Assembly (NCBI RefSeq): GCF_036884655.1 | Contig: NC_088342.1 | Location: forward strand, 37,912,001-37,976,000 | DNA: 64,000 nt | From: Musa acuminata AAA Group | Taxonomy: Eukaryota > Streptophyta > Magnoliopsida > Zingiberales > Musaceae | Reading direction: 5' to 3' | Shown here: positions 22,401 through 33,370 of the stretch, one piece after another | Numbering within the stretch: the first letter of the stretch is position 1 | Layout: the number at the start of each line of letters is the position of its first letter | Position numbers and translations under genes: made by a program | Notes under the pieces: generated by a model | The model's input: only the letters and a program-made list of their open reading frames with translations | Database searches by the model: none | Told to the model about the DNA's origin: nothing

Positions 22401-25000
22401 AGTAGTAGTCAATTTTTTTATCGATGTACCAACCAATGACTTATCAGTAGATTTAAACACATCTTCAATGGCCTCAAATATTCTTGTGCACTAGTTACAA
22501 ATGATAGTGAAGTCTTAATATTATTTACAATTATCATTCTTATAAACATTGGACTAAGCCTATTAGATCTTTTTTATTTATTCATTTTATTAATTTATTC
22601 TATAGTACTTTCATTCGTCAAGTCTATGGGCCTTTTTAACAAGTAATGTTAGGTCAAGATATAATATATTTAGTTATAAACTGTACATACTCTAACCATT
22701 CTAAATAATTTGAACCAAAGAATACAAGAATACTAGAAGCACGAAAATGTATGAAAGAAAGTATCATTATAAAATATAAAAACATCATTAATATCTTTGA
22801 GTTTTTAAAATATAATAAACTATTGATATCATCAATATTTTACCTTTAAGTGAAATATTGACATATCCATTATTCACTCGAAATTATTTATGGACATATC
22901 CATTATTTACTCAAAATATTAACATATCCATTAGTCACTCGAAAATATTGACACATCCATTATTCATTCGAAATTATTCTTGTAAAATAGTGTTGCTATC
23001 TTTGGTATACAACTCTAGACTTTTGAGTTTTCAAAATATGATGAACTATTAATATCATCAATATTTCACATTTAGATAGAATATTAGCATATCTAATATT
23101 TAAATAAAATTATTTATGGAGGATTAATACTATCCTTATGAAATAGTGTTACTATATTTGGGTATACAATTCTAGACTAAAAGGATATCCAAAATAATAT
23201 CATCCTACTCATCATATAATTATTTGAAATAGATTTTTCTTTGAGATTATCTAAATTTTATAATTTTATATATTATTATAAATATTATTTTTTTAATATT
23301 ATTTAAGATTAATTTTTAATATAATTTTATAAATTATTAATCTATACCATTTCAATAATTGCAAGACTAATACAATAATATAATATATAATTTAAAATAT
23401 TTTATAAATAATAAAATATTTATTGTAAGTCACATCTCAAAGGCTTATGATCTTAGGCTACTTTGATAACTAATAGTTAGATAAAACTCAGGGATATAAG
23501 TTATAAATAATATTCACTAAATTTTATTAATATAATTTATGTAAAAATAATTTAATAATAATAAAATAATAACCATAATAATTATTTAATATTAATCAGC
23601 ATAAAAGAAAACTCACATGATGATTGTAATTATGATAAAATAAAAATAATGATTTTATATAAAAATAAATATCATTTCATAATTACAGGATATATGTATA
23701 TAAATAACTACACAAATATCCTAGAACAATAATTAAAATTTAATTATTATAAGTAAATTTTTTATAAATATATCATATGAGAAAACTATTAAAAATTCAT
23801 AATATATATTTTTTAAATTCTATAAGTAACCTAATTGGGCTAATCAATCATATTTAATTGGACATCTGAAAATTGAGGCAAAATAAATTGGATAGCTTAA
23901 ATTCAACCTAGCAATTAGCTTAGTGCATCTGTCAAGTTAATTAACTAGTCAAAGTTTACTGAGTCAAAAATAATCTTAATTGATCAAAATTTTAATTTAG
24001 ACTCAAAATCTAATTGACTTAAAAATAGAAATTAGGTCAAAATTTGATTTAGGCAAGAATTGAGGTCAAAATTGGTCAAAATTTATAATTAGGACATAAG
24101 TTAGAAATGTTTAATTTTTAAGGGCAAAATTATTGTAAGAGGATATCAATTGAAATTAATTAATTTTAGAAGTATAAAATAATTTTTTTAATTTGATGAA
24201 AACCCTAATTCCTCTTTCTCTTGCTATTGTCACAGCCTCTGCCCATGCCGTCATCCCTCAATCAAGCAAGTCTTTATTGACGATAACCAAACATAGCCAA
24301 AGACCATCGCTAGTCTAGAAAAGTGGCGCCTTCCGTTATGCGATCACTGAGCGACCTTGCATTGATGGCTACTAGCTAACAACCTTGCTACTATGAAGCA
24401 TGTCCTCTAGCATCCCGTTGAAGCCATGATGCTCTATGCGTAGTAGTTGTTTGATGTGTGTGCAGTGACCAACCTCGACCAAAAGCCATGACTCCTATGT
24501 ACACAACTATCGTAGATGGTAGTAGCAGCCCATAACAGGGCTATTACCTCCTTATGCTAGCGCATTCGTATTTCTTACGTTGTCATTGCCTATCGTCAAC
24601 GTACACTAGTAGGGTTAGACCTTCACCCACTACTAAGGTTACTAAAGACGATGATCATTGACTGTAGTAGCCACCCGCACACTGTTGCACATAGCAACGC
24701 TCTCACATGTGCAACTATTGTCTGATCAATAATCAACAGAGGTCGTCACCCTCAATAGTGTTCTTGCCGAGAGTAAATTATTGTTGACAACCCACTGACC
24801 AAACATGAGTAACATGTTGTCCCTTGTTTTATCTAGGTAAGGTGAGAAATCTTACATCGTCAACAAGTAGATAATAAGATGAAATGAATAGGAAAACATA
24901 TCAATAACATTCTTTCACAAACAAATCTATAGATATTTACGATATAAGATATTTAATTTCAAAACAATAGGCTATGATACTAATTATAAGCATAAAGCTA
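19437..25000 (-). mobile_element. Decayed Ty1-copia retrotransposon remnant, minus strand
   Basis: Reading the minus strand from right to left there is a primer-site-like AATTAGTATCATAGCC (near 24972-24987), a GC-rich leader (about 24830-24190), Gag similarity (22460-22236), integrase similarity (21131-20790, with FIDNISRYDYMHL) and reverse transcriptase similarity near 19820-19720 (HYDFELHQM, FLNRDL). Related sequence at about 19437-19690 and right of 24985 (shared word AAAGATTAAATGTGT) probably marks the two LTRs. If so, the end of reverse transcriptase and RNase H have been deleted. It appears to be an inverted relative of the remnant at 38-4100. Stops and frameshifts are everywhere. The right LTR end was not found, so the boundary is approximate. 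Confidence 0.55.
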
Positions 25001-26619
25001 TAATTATGCAAAAAAAAATTGATATCAAGCAATCAAAATCAAATACTTATTGATAAAAGATTAAATGTGTATATCTTTCGATATCATTCAGAATACTTTT
25101 TTTGATCCGAAAACTCTATAATCTGATCCACAACTAGTACTAGCACATATTTACAATATAAGCTAAGCTTTTTTTCTCTTCTCTTTTTATCTTTTAGAAG
25201 ATCATTATAAGTGATAAAATAAGAATTAAGGGAGCTTGAGAATATATTTGTAATCTTAATTGTTCATATTCAGGAGTCATGTTTTTTTATAGCCGAGAGA
25301 AGAGAGTCTTAGAGTACGTAATAAAGAGTCTCATCAAGATTGTCTCATAGGTAATCCTACCATAAGTGGACTTCTTTCTATTGATTGATAACTATAATTA
25401 GAATCCAATCATATCTATAATATATCTTATCCAATTAAATAAGATCATATAATTTAATAAAATCTTATTATTTAATGGGTTAGTATTTCTCATTATTTCT
25501 CATATTTATGAGATCAATCTACCAATGTTCACTATCAAAATTAAATCGTTTGAATCTGAACCTTTATTGTTATTTTTTATAAAAAAATTTAAATGCTTAA
25601 GCCTTTAGCTTATCTATTATAATATTTCAACATATTCTCATAAATTGTATAAGAGTCAATCATTAAATATAATAAGGAGCTCATGCAAAAAAAAGGATAA
25701 CCCACGAATGAGGATTAAGAATAACACATAGCGGAGAGTCATCGCTAAGTTGGATCTCACGTGTACTCTCTACTTGGACTCATTTAGGAAGTGAGCTTAA
25801 AATGGAACTAAGTTTCATAGATATACTATTATTGCTTTGGCTGAGGCCCAACAAGTTGAAATGTAATATCCTAACTTTGTTTGACAGTATTATCATAAAA
25901 ATGTACCAAGTGTTATGCCTCTATATACGATGCGGAGTAATATCCAAAACTAAACTTCATACAAAAATAGATCGAATAAATTTGATTAGAAATTAAAGAT
26001 TTCGATAAATTAAATAAACCATATCTTGATTTTACATAATAGAAACAATTGAATGATCCCAATTTAAAATATAAATGATTTGACTCAAATCCTTCATAGT
26101 CATAATTATCAAAACACTGATAAGTTAGATCAAATACAATGTTTTGTCATTCTTACAAAAATATTCATCCTAATCACAACCCATCGTGTGGTAGCACAAT
26201 CAGAAATGAAAAAGATAAACCTCAATCAAGGTCATATGAACATCAATCCAAAATATTCTACTCGTATTCTGAATGTGACAAGTTGAGAGAATATTTTATT
26301 CATACTATAGAATATTCTCTCAATTAATCTACTTTAAAAAACTCTCTAGCATGGTAATCTAAGTTCGTTATTATTAAATAAAATTATTCCTTTAAATTTT
26401 ACTACTTGAGCATCCGAGAAACCATATCTAGAAATCCACTTGACCTTACTCTTCATTTATGTTGGCTACGCAGAAAATATCGGAGTCCCTCTAGCCATCA
26501 AAAGAACATTTGACTTTCTAGCCACATCATACTTCTTGTGCACTTAACTACATCACCAAATATCATCGACATCAGTTATTAACACTCCTCATTTATTTTA
26601 ATATTTCATAAATATGATT
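25001..26619. other. AT-rich DNA, no gene seen
   Basis: Probably includes the remaining part of the right LTR of the preceding remnant. Short frames at 25802-25996 and 26080-26327 show no recognisable domain. Confidence 0.4.
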
Positions 26620-27002
26620 AAAACATATAGCCCTAACTATGGTTCGATTTGAATCGAAATCGAACCGACTATGTTGTTTGATAGATTCAAATTGAATCAG
26701 AATTAGTGAATGGTGGTTTGGTTTTGATTCTTATATTTGAAAAATTAGAACTGATTATTCAAACTATCTATTTGATAATTTTTAATTAAAAAAAATATCC
26801 GACCAACAAGCAATTGATTGACCATTAGGCTCAAACAATTGAGCCCAACAGTCGGCGAAGGGGCAAATAACCAGTTTGCCCCTCCTCAGTAACTATATAA
26901 ATGATTATATTGAAAGATATTTTTTTATTTTATAATTAAAAATAAAAAGATTCGAAAAAAGATAGATATGCACCTTCCAACAACTAAATAGCATCTAGTT
27001 TT

Positions 27003-28346
27003 TGTTGAATATCATATTTTGATTATAAAATTAATTGATAAATAATATAATCTATATGTTGAGATAAGTGTCGTAGGATTAACTACGATAATAGATAAGG
27101 CATAAAACAAATATTGGGTCGGAGTCAAAGATCGGATGATATGTCGAAGATTCGAACGATGTTCCGGAAGCTTGCCGAGTGTTCGTCAGGAGTTCATCGA
27201 GAGCTCGTCGGGAGTTCGTCAAAAACTTGTCGAGAGTTCGCTGGGAGTTCATCAGGAGTTCGCCAAGAGTTCGTTGGGAGTTTGCCAAAAGCATGCTGAA
27301 AAGTTTACCGGAAGTTCGTCAAGACTTTACCGGAAGAACGATTGACATATCGAACAAAAATTACTTAGTTAATGTCTTAAATATCGTAGTTAGAACTAAA
27401 ATTAAGTAAGGATTAGGATGTAATCCCACTAACTCAGTTAGGGGCTAACTTAGCCCAAAACTGAATTGACTTGGATCGGATGAAGGCCCACTCACACTTG
27501 AAGCCTTGCCAAGTGATGGCACCACACAGGGTGGGTGGTTGAATTGCTTAAGGCTCAGCCTCCTAGGTGGTACTGCATAGACTGAGCAGCGGTACTACCG
27601 GTAGTTAATGCTACTAGGTGATGGTACCGCCCTGTCAGGTGATGGTACCATCAGAGCCTAGTCTCTGAGGCTCTGTCAGGCGATAATACTGTTAGACTAA
27701 GCAATGGTATCGCCTAGTGTCAAAGTACCTAACAGTAGTACCACCCAATAATGACGGTGGTACTGCTAGTACCTTAGAAATCCGAGAAGAAGTATTTTTT
27801 GGCTCCAATTCTAAAACCTTTGGGGCCTATAAATACCCCACTCTTTTTTGCATGAAAGGGTAACAAAGGCTATAACAATGTGTGAAAAAATTTTTGAGTG
27901 TTGGGGTATAAAAGTATTGTAAAAAGAGCTAAGAGTCCACCTCTTCTTTCTTCAGTGTTGTAAATATTAGAGAAGAGATGTGAGGGTTTCGAGGGTAGTG
28001 AGGGTTGTCTCCTAAACCCATGAAAAGGAGAAAGCTTTGTAAGAAGGTGGTTGGTCTTCATCTATTGAAGGAAGACCATTAGTGGACATCCATGACCTTA
28101 ACGGATAACGAATCGGAAGTGGATATAGGTCACAATAATCAAACCACTATAAATCTGGTGTGTTCTTTCCTTATTGCTTTCTTTCACTACTTAGCTGCAT
28201 TCTACACTTTGCATTTACTTTAAGTCATTATTTTCATTACTTTCCAATACAGGCTTTATCGATATCGAAAGAAATTTTTTGAATTGATGAAATTTTTATC
28301 GCTACACTAATTCATCCCTCGTCTTAGTGCTGCATTGATCCTAATA
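27003..28346 (+). repeat. Solo LTR related to the Gag-only element
   Basis: 1344 bp, starting TGTTGAATATC and ending GATCCTAATA, flanked by a perfect GTTTT duplication (26998-27002 and 28347-28351). It shares the layout of the LTRs at 9180 and 15700: a TCG-rich stretch (27120-27330), an array of short inverted repeats of the GGTACCGCC class (27510-27770), the same TATA context (27828-27835), and the CACTAATTCA...CTTAGTGC end. Internal sequence and the second LTR are gone, as after LTR-LTR recombination. It is clearly diverged, so it is an older or sister family. Confidence 0.85.
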
Positions 28347-28387
28347 GTTTTGGGGGTATTTTAGAAAGAAAAATGATCCAAAAACCC

Positions 28388-28395
28388 TATAAATA
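28388..28395 (+). promoter_or_regulatory. Possible TATA box of the hAT transposase gene
   Basis: TATAAATA about 90 bp before a candidate ATG at 28476-28478 (context TCAATGGC). This is tentative because the downstream reading frame is decayed. Confidence 0.4.
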
Positions 28396-28475
28396 CCTTT
28401 CAAAATTTTTATTCTTCTCCACACCTTTGATTAAGTATTCATTGAACTTTCAACACATTTTCTCTCTCTTTATCA

Positions 28476-29481
28476 ATGGCAAGAAAAAACCACCACTTCA
28501 TCGGGCTTTCAAAAATCTAATCATAACAACTTAAGAAAGCAACACATCAACATTGATGTCAATAAGAAGGAAATTGATATAGTGATTAAACTCAATGTCA
28601 TTGATAAATCTATACAAAAGACGTTCAATGTAATATTCATGTATATATGTGTCTTTTGATTTTGTTCATACTATCAATAACATGTAGAGAGTGTGTAGTA
28701 GGTTTAACAATCTTATTTTGGTTCATTTTTATAGTCATCTTAGTCCGATAAATGTAGATTGTGTGTAGTCATTAGTAAAGAAAAATTACCTAAAGATAAG
28801 CCATCTACATAATCATTTTGAGGAATTTTTAGTCCTACAAAATGATACAGAGTGTTAGCTAGTATAGCATCCTAAAGCTATCATAGTGGCACATTGCTAG
28901 ATGGGTCTTTGAGGTAGTGACTAGGGTTGATTCATTATACTATTCTATAGCAGTGTTATGTGGATACTTATGGGGACTTTTGATCATGGTGGACGACCCT
29001 GGGCCCTTTGTCATACGATCGTTAAAAGCTTATGAAGTATATATTTATGATTTACATTGTCTATCAAGTATTTACTAAAATATTTATTTGTGGGATCCCA
29101 AGTTAAATATTTTCTCTAACTTATCTTCTCTTTTGTAGGTCTTTAAGAGATTATTAAAGGTTCAGGAGATACTAACTCTTTGTGAACGAGCATGCAAGAG
29201 TGTTGGCAAAACTAGTTAGGTTCATGACATTAAGTCAAACATCTTCAAGATGTATTTTAAGAAGATTTGCAACATCAATTGCTCTTTCCATGTCATATGT
29301 AGTTATTATGGTCAAATTTTTAAATTCAAATAGGAGGATATGAAACATTTTAAAAGCATATTGAGAAGAAATATCCAACACAAAATGGTATAGAGCTGAG
29401 TTAAACATAAATTTTTGAGTACTCTACTTATTCTATTTTTTATTTTTCTGTTGAAAAAATTCGCATTAGATAGATTAATTG
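28476..29481 (+). pseudogene. hAT transposase pseudogene, N-terminal half
   Basis: From a candidate start at 28476 the frame breaks quickly and probably contains introns. Around 29285-29395 a decayed BED-type zinc finger is visible: YYGQIFKFK is followed by an HFK...RNIQHKM stretch that corresponds to the His-rich half of the finger. One zinc Cys appears changed to Tyr, and there is a stop in the frame. The frame leads into FALDRLI at the gypsy insertion site and resumes at 43352. BED fingers bind terminal DNA in hAT transposases. Confidence 0.6.
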
Positions 29482-29875
29482 TGTTAGGACTCTAGTTAGG
29501 AGAGTCCTAATTGAGAGGGACATTCATGTAAAACCTACCTAAGCCGACCCCTATTAAAGAGGTGAAGAGGCCAGCTAGGGTTAGGAGGTTGTTTCTTAGA
29601 GAAAAATAAGGAGTTGTAAAGGAATAGGAGTCTTGAGTACGAGTCATATTAGGAGTTGATTAGAAGTAGGAGTCTTGAGTAGGAGTCCTATTAGAAGTTA
29701 GGGTTTAGAAGCCTTATAAATAGTCATGTATTCCTCCTCTTTTGATAAGCAATAGATGAATCTTTTCTGCAGCCTTTGAGCAGCAACTTGGAGGGAGGAA
29801 CCCCTATAGAGTTCTAAGGAGGCCGATCCCCTAAAGAGATCAACCCCAAGTTTAGAATCTGCAAGGGTTCTAACA
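29482..29875 (+). repeat. 5' LTR of the gypsy element
   Basis: 394 bp, nearly identical to 42953-43346. It holds a TATA box (TATAAATAG from 29715) and short repeated units of the GGAGTCTTGAGTA type in U3. Confidence 0.92.
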
Positions 29876-30013
29876 CCTAGTATCAGAGCAGCGTTCTTGA
29901 CATCTCGCTGCCCTTCCATAGCCGTCCATCAGCCCTCCACAGCCGCCCAAAGTAATTCCCACAATTACTTAAAAGATCATCGCCGAATTCCGCCATCATC
30001 TCCACCACCGCGG

Positions 30014-31569
30014 TGCTAGTCATAGGTGCCCAGCAAGCCAATCACGTGAGTGATGGCACGTGTGACTTGATACAGAATCTTTTTGCTTATTATATTTTGG
30101 CGTATATCACTTTATAACTATTGCATAAATGCATATATATATTGTGATGTCCTTGGATTTGTGCAATGGGAATCGGATCGTGATGAGATCACGATAATGA
30201 GATCGATTCACCTTTAAACACATATCCTAAATAATCCCGGTCATAGGTTACTCGAGAGGGACATCGTGATAACCGGATAGACTGGTGTGCTGTATACCCG
30301 TCCATATGATGGATGCAGCTGGTCTCATAGCTGCTCGTGTAGGGACACTAGGGATACAGTACAGGTGCTCATTGGAGAATGAGTTCACTGATTGATCCGC
30401 TTACGGAATGCTGGATGGTTGATGATGCCTTATTGTCAGACAGTGATTCCGTAGTCCTAGTGGTGTATCTGGTCCTTAGACTTGAGACACCAAGGATGTC
30501 CTGTATGAGTGCTCCACTCTTTGATACCAGACTTATAGGTTTGGTTGTCCCCAGATCTAGTACAGCTGGTCATTGGGAGTGGTAGTCGACCTTACGAGGG
30601 CTATTGAGGGTCAATAGAGGATCATCCACTCTCGGCGTCATGAGAGGAATATCCTATGTGTTCTTGCTCAGACAAATCCCTGGCCAGGGTCATTCGGGTT
30701 GAGAGAGAAAGAGTTCTCCGGGAGAATCCGATTAGAGCGAGACTCGAGTAGAAACCGTATGGGTCTGACAGCACCATGCTCGATATACGGTCTCTGGGAT
30801 ATTAGATGGATGAGGGACTATAGGTACATGGTAACTGAAGACAGACAGGTCCAATGGATTGGATTCCCCTGTATCGTCTGGGGACTACGGCGTAGTGGCC
30901 TAGTACGTCCGTAGTCGATGAGTCGAGTAAATTATTACAGAGATAATAATTCACTGAGTTAGAAGGAGTTCTGATAGGTATGACTCACGGCTAGCTCGAT
31001 ATTGGGCCTAGAGGGTCACACACATATGGTAGGCATTGCGATGAGTAGAGGTTCGGATATGAGATATCCGACGGAGCCCTTGTCTTATTAGATGCAGATC
31101 CAATACCCACTAGGGGAGGACCCATTAGGGTTTGACAAGGGACCTCTATAAATAGGAGGGATTCAGAGCCTCATAGGCTAAGAGTCTTTGCTTGCCTTTC
31201 CTATTCTCCTCTCCCTCTCCACCTCAGAGTAGGCCTGGAGTCTTGAGGAGCGTCGTCGCAATCCTGCTGTGTGGATCACCGCTAGAGAGGAGGACGCTTG
31301 ACCTCCTTCACCCTCTCCTAAGGATCTGCAAGGTGGATCACCGCTAGAGAGGAGGACGCTTGACCTCCTTCACCCTCTCCTAAGGATCTGCGAGAAAACA
31401 GGGATATACGATCTCCCTAGGTAACACAATCTCTATACGCAGTTTTGTGTTTTGCGGATTTTCCGCACCAATCTTCGCACGACGACGAACATCTTTTTGG
31501 GAATCGAGGATTTTTGTTTTCTTGTTCTTCCGCTGCGCATATGATGTCGCCCCCAATGATTTCCCAACA
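30014..31569 (+). repeat. 5' LTR of the nested copia element
   Basis: 1556 bp with a TATA box TATAAATA at 31147-31154. It is 62 bp longer than the 3' LTR because a 62-bp unit starting GTGGATCACCGCTAGAGAGG is present twice in tandem (31271-31332 and 31333-31394), but once in the 3' LTR. Confidence 0.92.
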
Positions 31570-31570
31570 G

Positions 31571-31582
31571 TGGTATCAGAGC
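31571..31582 (+). other. Primer binding site of the nested copia element
   Basis: TGGTATCAGAGC, one base after the 5' LTR end; complementary to initiator Met-tRNA. Confidence 0.9.
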
Positions 31583-32400
31583 CAGGTTGTTCGTGCGAAT
31601 GATTGGTTTTGAACTGCGTGTGTTGTGTTTAGGAAGAATTTTGACGTCAAAATCGTTGACGCAAAAGCGAGGAAGGGCAGCAACAGTTGCTGCCCTTGAT
31701 CTGCATGCCTGCAGCCACCTGCAGCGGCAGCGGCAACCGTAGCCGCAGCCAGGCAGCACAGCGCTGGCGCATGCGCAAGCGCTGTGCCTGCAGCAGCCGG
31801 CCGGCGGTCTGCTTGCAGCATGCTTGCTGCTGGCGGGGCTGGCAGCCCACGGACAGAGGCGCCGCAGGGCAGTGGCGCCTGCCGCCACTGCTCCCGCGGG
31901 CGAAACCCCCCCCCCCACAGGGGCGACCGCCCGGCGGGACAGCACCGCCTGCGGAGGCAGCGGCGCCCGAAAGGGGAGCCCACCTGCAGCGGTAGCGCCG
32001 CCAGCGGGCGTGCCGCCTGTAGGCGAGGGCAGCGCCCTCGCCCCGCCGCACAGGCCGCCGCCAGCAGGGTGGCGGCGGCGGCAGCAGAAAGAGGGAATTA
32101 GGGTTTTCTGGGAAAAAGATAGTTTTGCCCCTCGGAATTTGAGAAATTTCAGTTTCTGTCTTTTGTCCAAATTATGAAAATACCCTTAGGAATTGAGAAA
32201 TTCCCTACATGTCCCTGATTTCAGAAAAATATTAATTAATTAAAAGGTTTAGTTGATTATTATTTTTATTATTATCTAGTAGTTTTACATGATGATGATT
32301 ATTTATACATGTGATGTATGATGTGTTGACGGATGATCATGGACCGTGTGATGTGTGTACTTGTGATTATTATTATTGAGGTCTGCGAACCTCCATTATA
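31583..32400 (+). other. Leader of the copia element, GC-rich part
   Basis: Non-coding leader. 31680-32095 is very rich in GC with CAGC/GCC-type repeats and a C-run near 31907. Frames of 100-245 codons on both strands are compositional artefacts of low complexity. After 32180 the leader turns AT-rich. Confidence 0.6.
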
Positions 32401-32867
32401 TTTCTCGTTTATTATCGGGCCCGCGTGCCTATGATTAAGTTGTAATCACATGAGAAGGCGCAGCGGGAGCGTGGATGCGATAGCGGGACCCACGAGACGG
32501 ACGATCGTGATGCATGGAGATGCATCAAGATGTCGACGGAACCGACGAGGACGAGATGGACGATCACAGGGCATGGAGATGCACCGTTACACACATAGAT
32601 CTTAATGTGAGTGATTAGGCCTACTGGCTCGGGCCTATTCATATTAGGTTGTGGTCCATGATCATCTGATGTGATTGCTTATACACATACTAGATATGTA
32701 TATATATTTACATGCGATGTAGATATATATTAAATATGTATATGTGTGACATGTCATATTAGGAGACCAAATTATAGAAACATCTCTTGATAATATTAAG
32801 TCGGTAAACGTGAGGCAATTAGATTGACCCACGTGGCCTTCCATCGTTATGAGTAGGAACCGATTCC

Positions 32868-33190
32868 CGGTGTAGGTTGAGTTGGTCGAGTCCCTCGAGA
32901 CTCACCTATATCGTGATTCTCTATTTTGCTTACGACATAGAGATGTCACCGGTGACCTGAGGGCATGGTATGCTTGGTCGAGTCCCTCGAGGGTATATCA
33001 TCAAATCAGACTCATCTTGTAACGAAGGTGTTGACTTAACCGAGCATCATGGTTGGTCGAGTCCCTCGAGGCCATGGTGATTCGGAGGCCGAACAGGACG
33101 GGAATCACAAAGAGTTGTGATCGGCAAGAGTTGCCTACCTTTTAGGCTTAGTGTGATTGGTCGAGTCCCTCGAGGTTACACTAAGACGCT
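32868..33190 (+). repeat. Array of four structured hairpins in the copia leader
   Basis: Four copies of TTGGTCGAGTCCCTCGAG, with TCGAG beginning at 32886, 32978, 33057 and 33161. Within each, TCGAG-TCC-CTCGA can form an inner stem-loop. The flanks differ from copy to copy but pair with each other in each case: TAGGTTGAGT with ACTCACCTA, ATGGTATGCT with GGTATATCAT, CATCATGG with CCATGGTG, and TTAGTGT with ACACTAA. Extra small hairpins lie between them (GTCACCGGTGAC; ATCACAA-AGAG-TTGTGAT; GGCAA-GAG-TTGCC). The pattern is seen directly; an RNA role is inference. Confidence 0.75.
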
Positions 33191-33370
33191 GATTGGATCC
33201 TGATCCCCACTAGAAGTCTGCCGGAGACTTCCGTTTTACGTTTTGAGGGTGTCGCGTGACTCGATAGTAAAATAGTGGGAGCATATTAAGATAGAAGTCC
33301 ATATCTTGATAGTTTATTTCTTGCAAAATCTGCATGTTATTTATTTCTGCTACATCTTTATTTTCAGAAA

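Noticed and set aside
27079..27409. Frames with SSSGVRQEFVG-like repeats in the solo LTR
   Set aside because: They translate the TCG-rich repeat stretch in several frames and on both strands; there is no gene evidence.
31433..32177. Frames of up to 245 codons in the copia leader
   Set aside because: Alanine/arginine/proline-rich translations on both strands of a GC-rich repeat region, between primer site and gag.
32868..33190. CRISPR-like array
   Set aside because: Four repeats in a plant retrotransposon leader with unequal spacing and structured flanks; not a CRISPR array.
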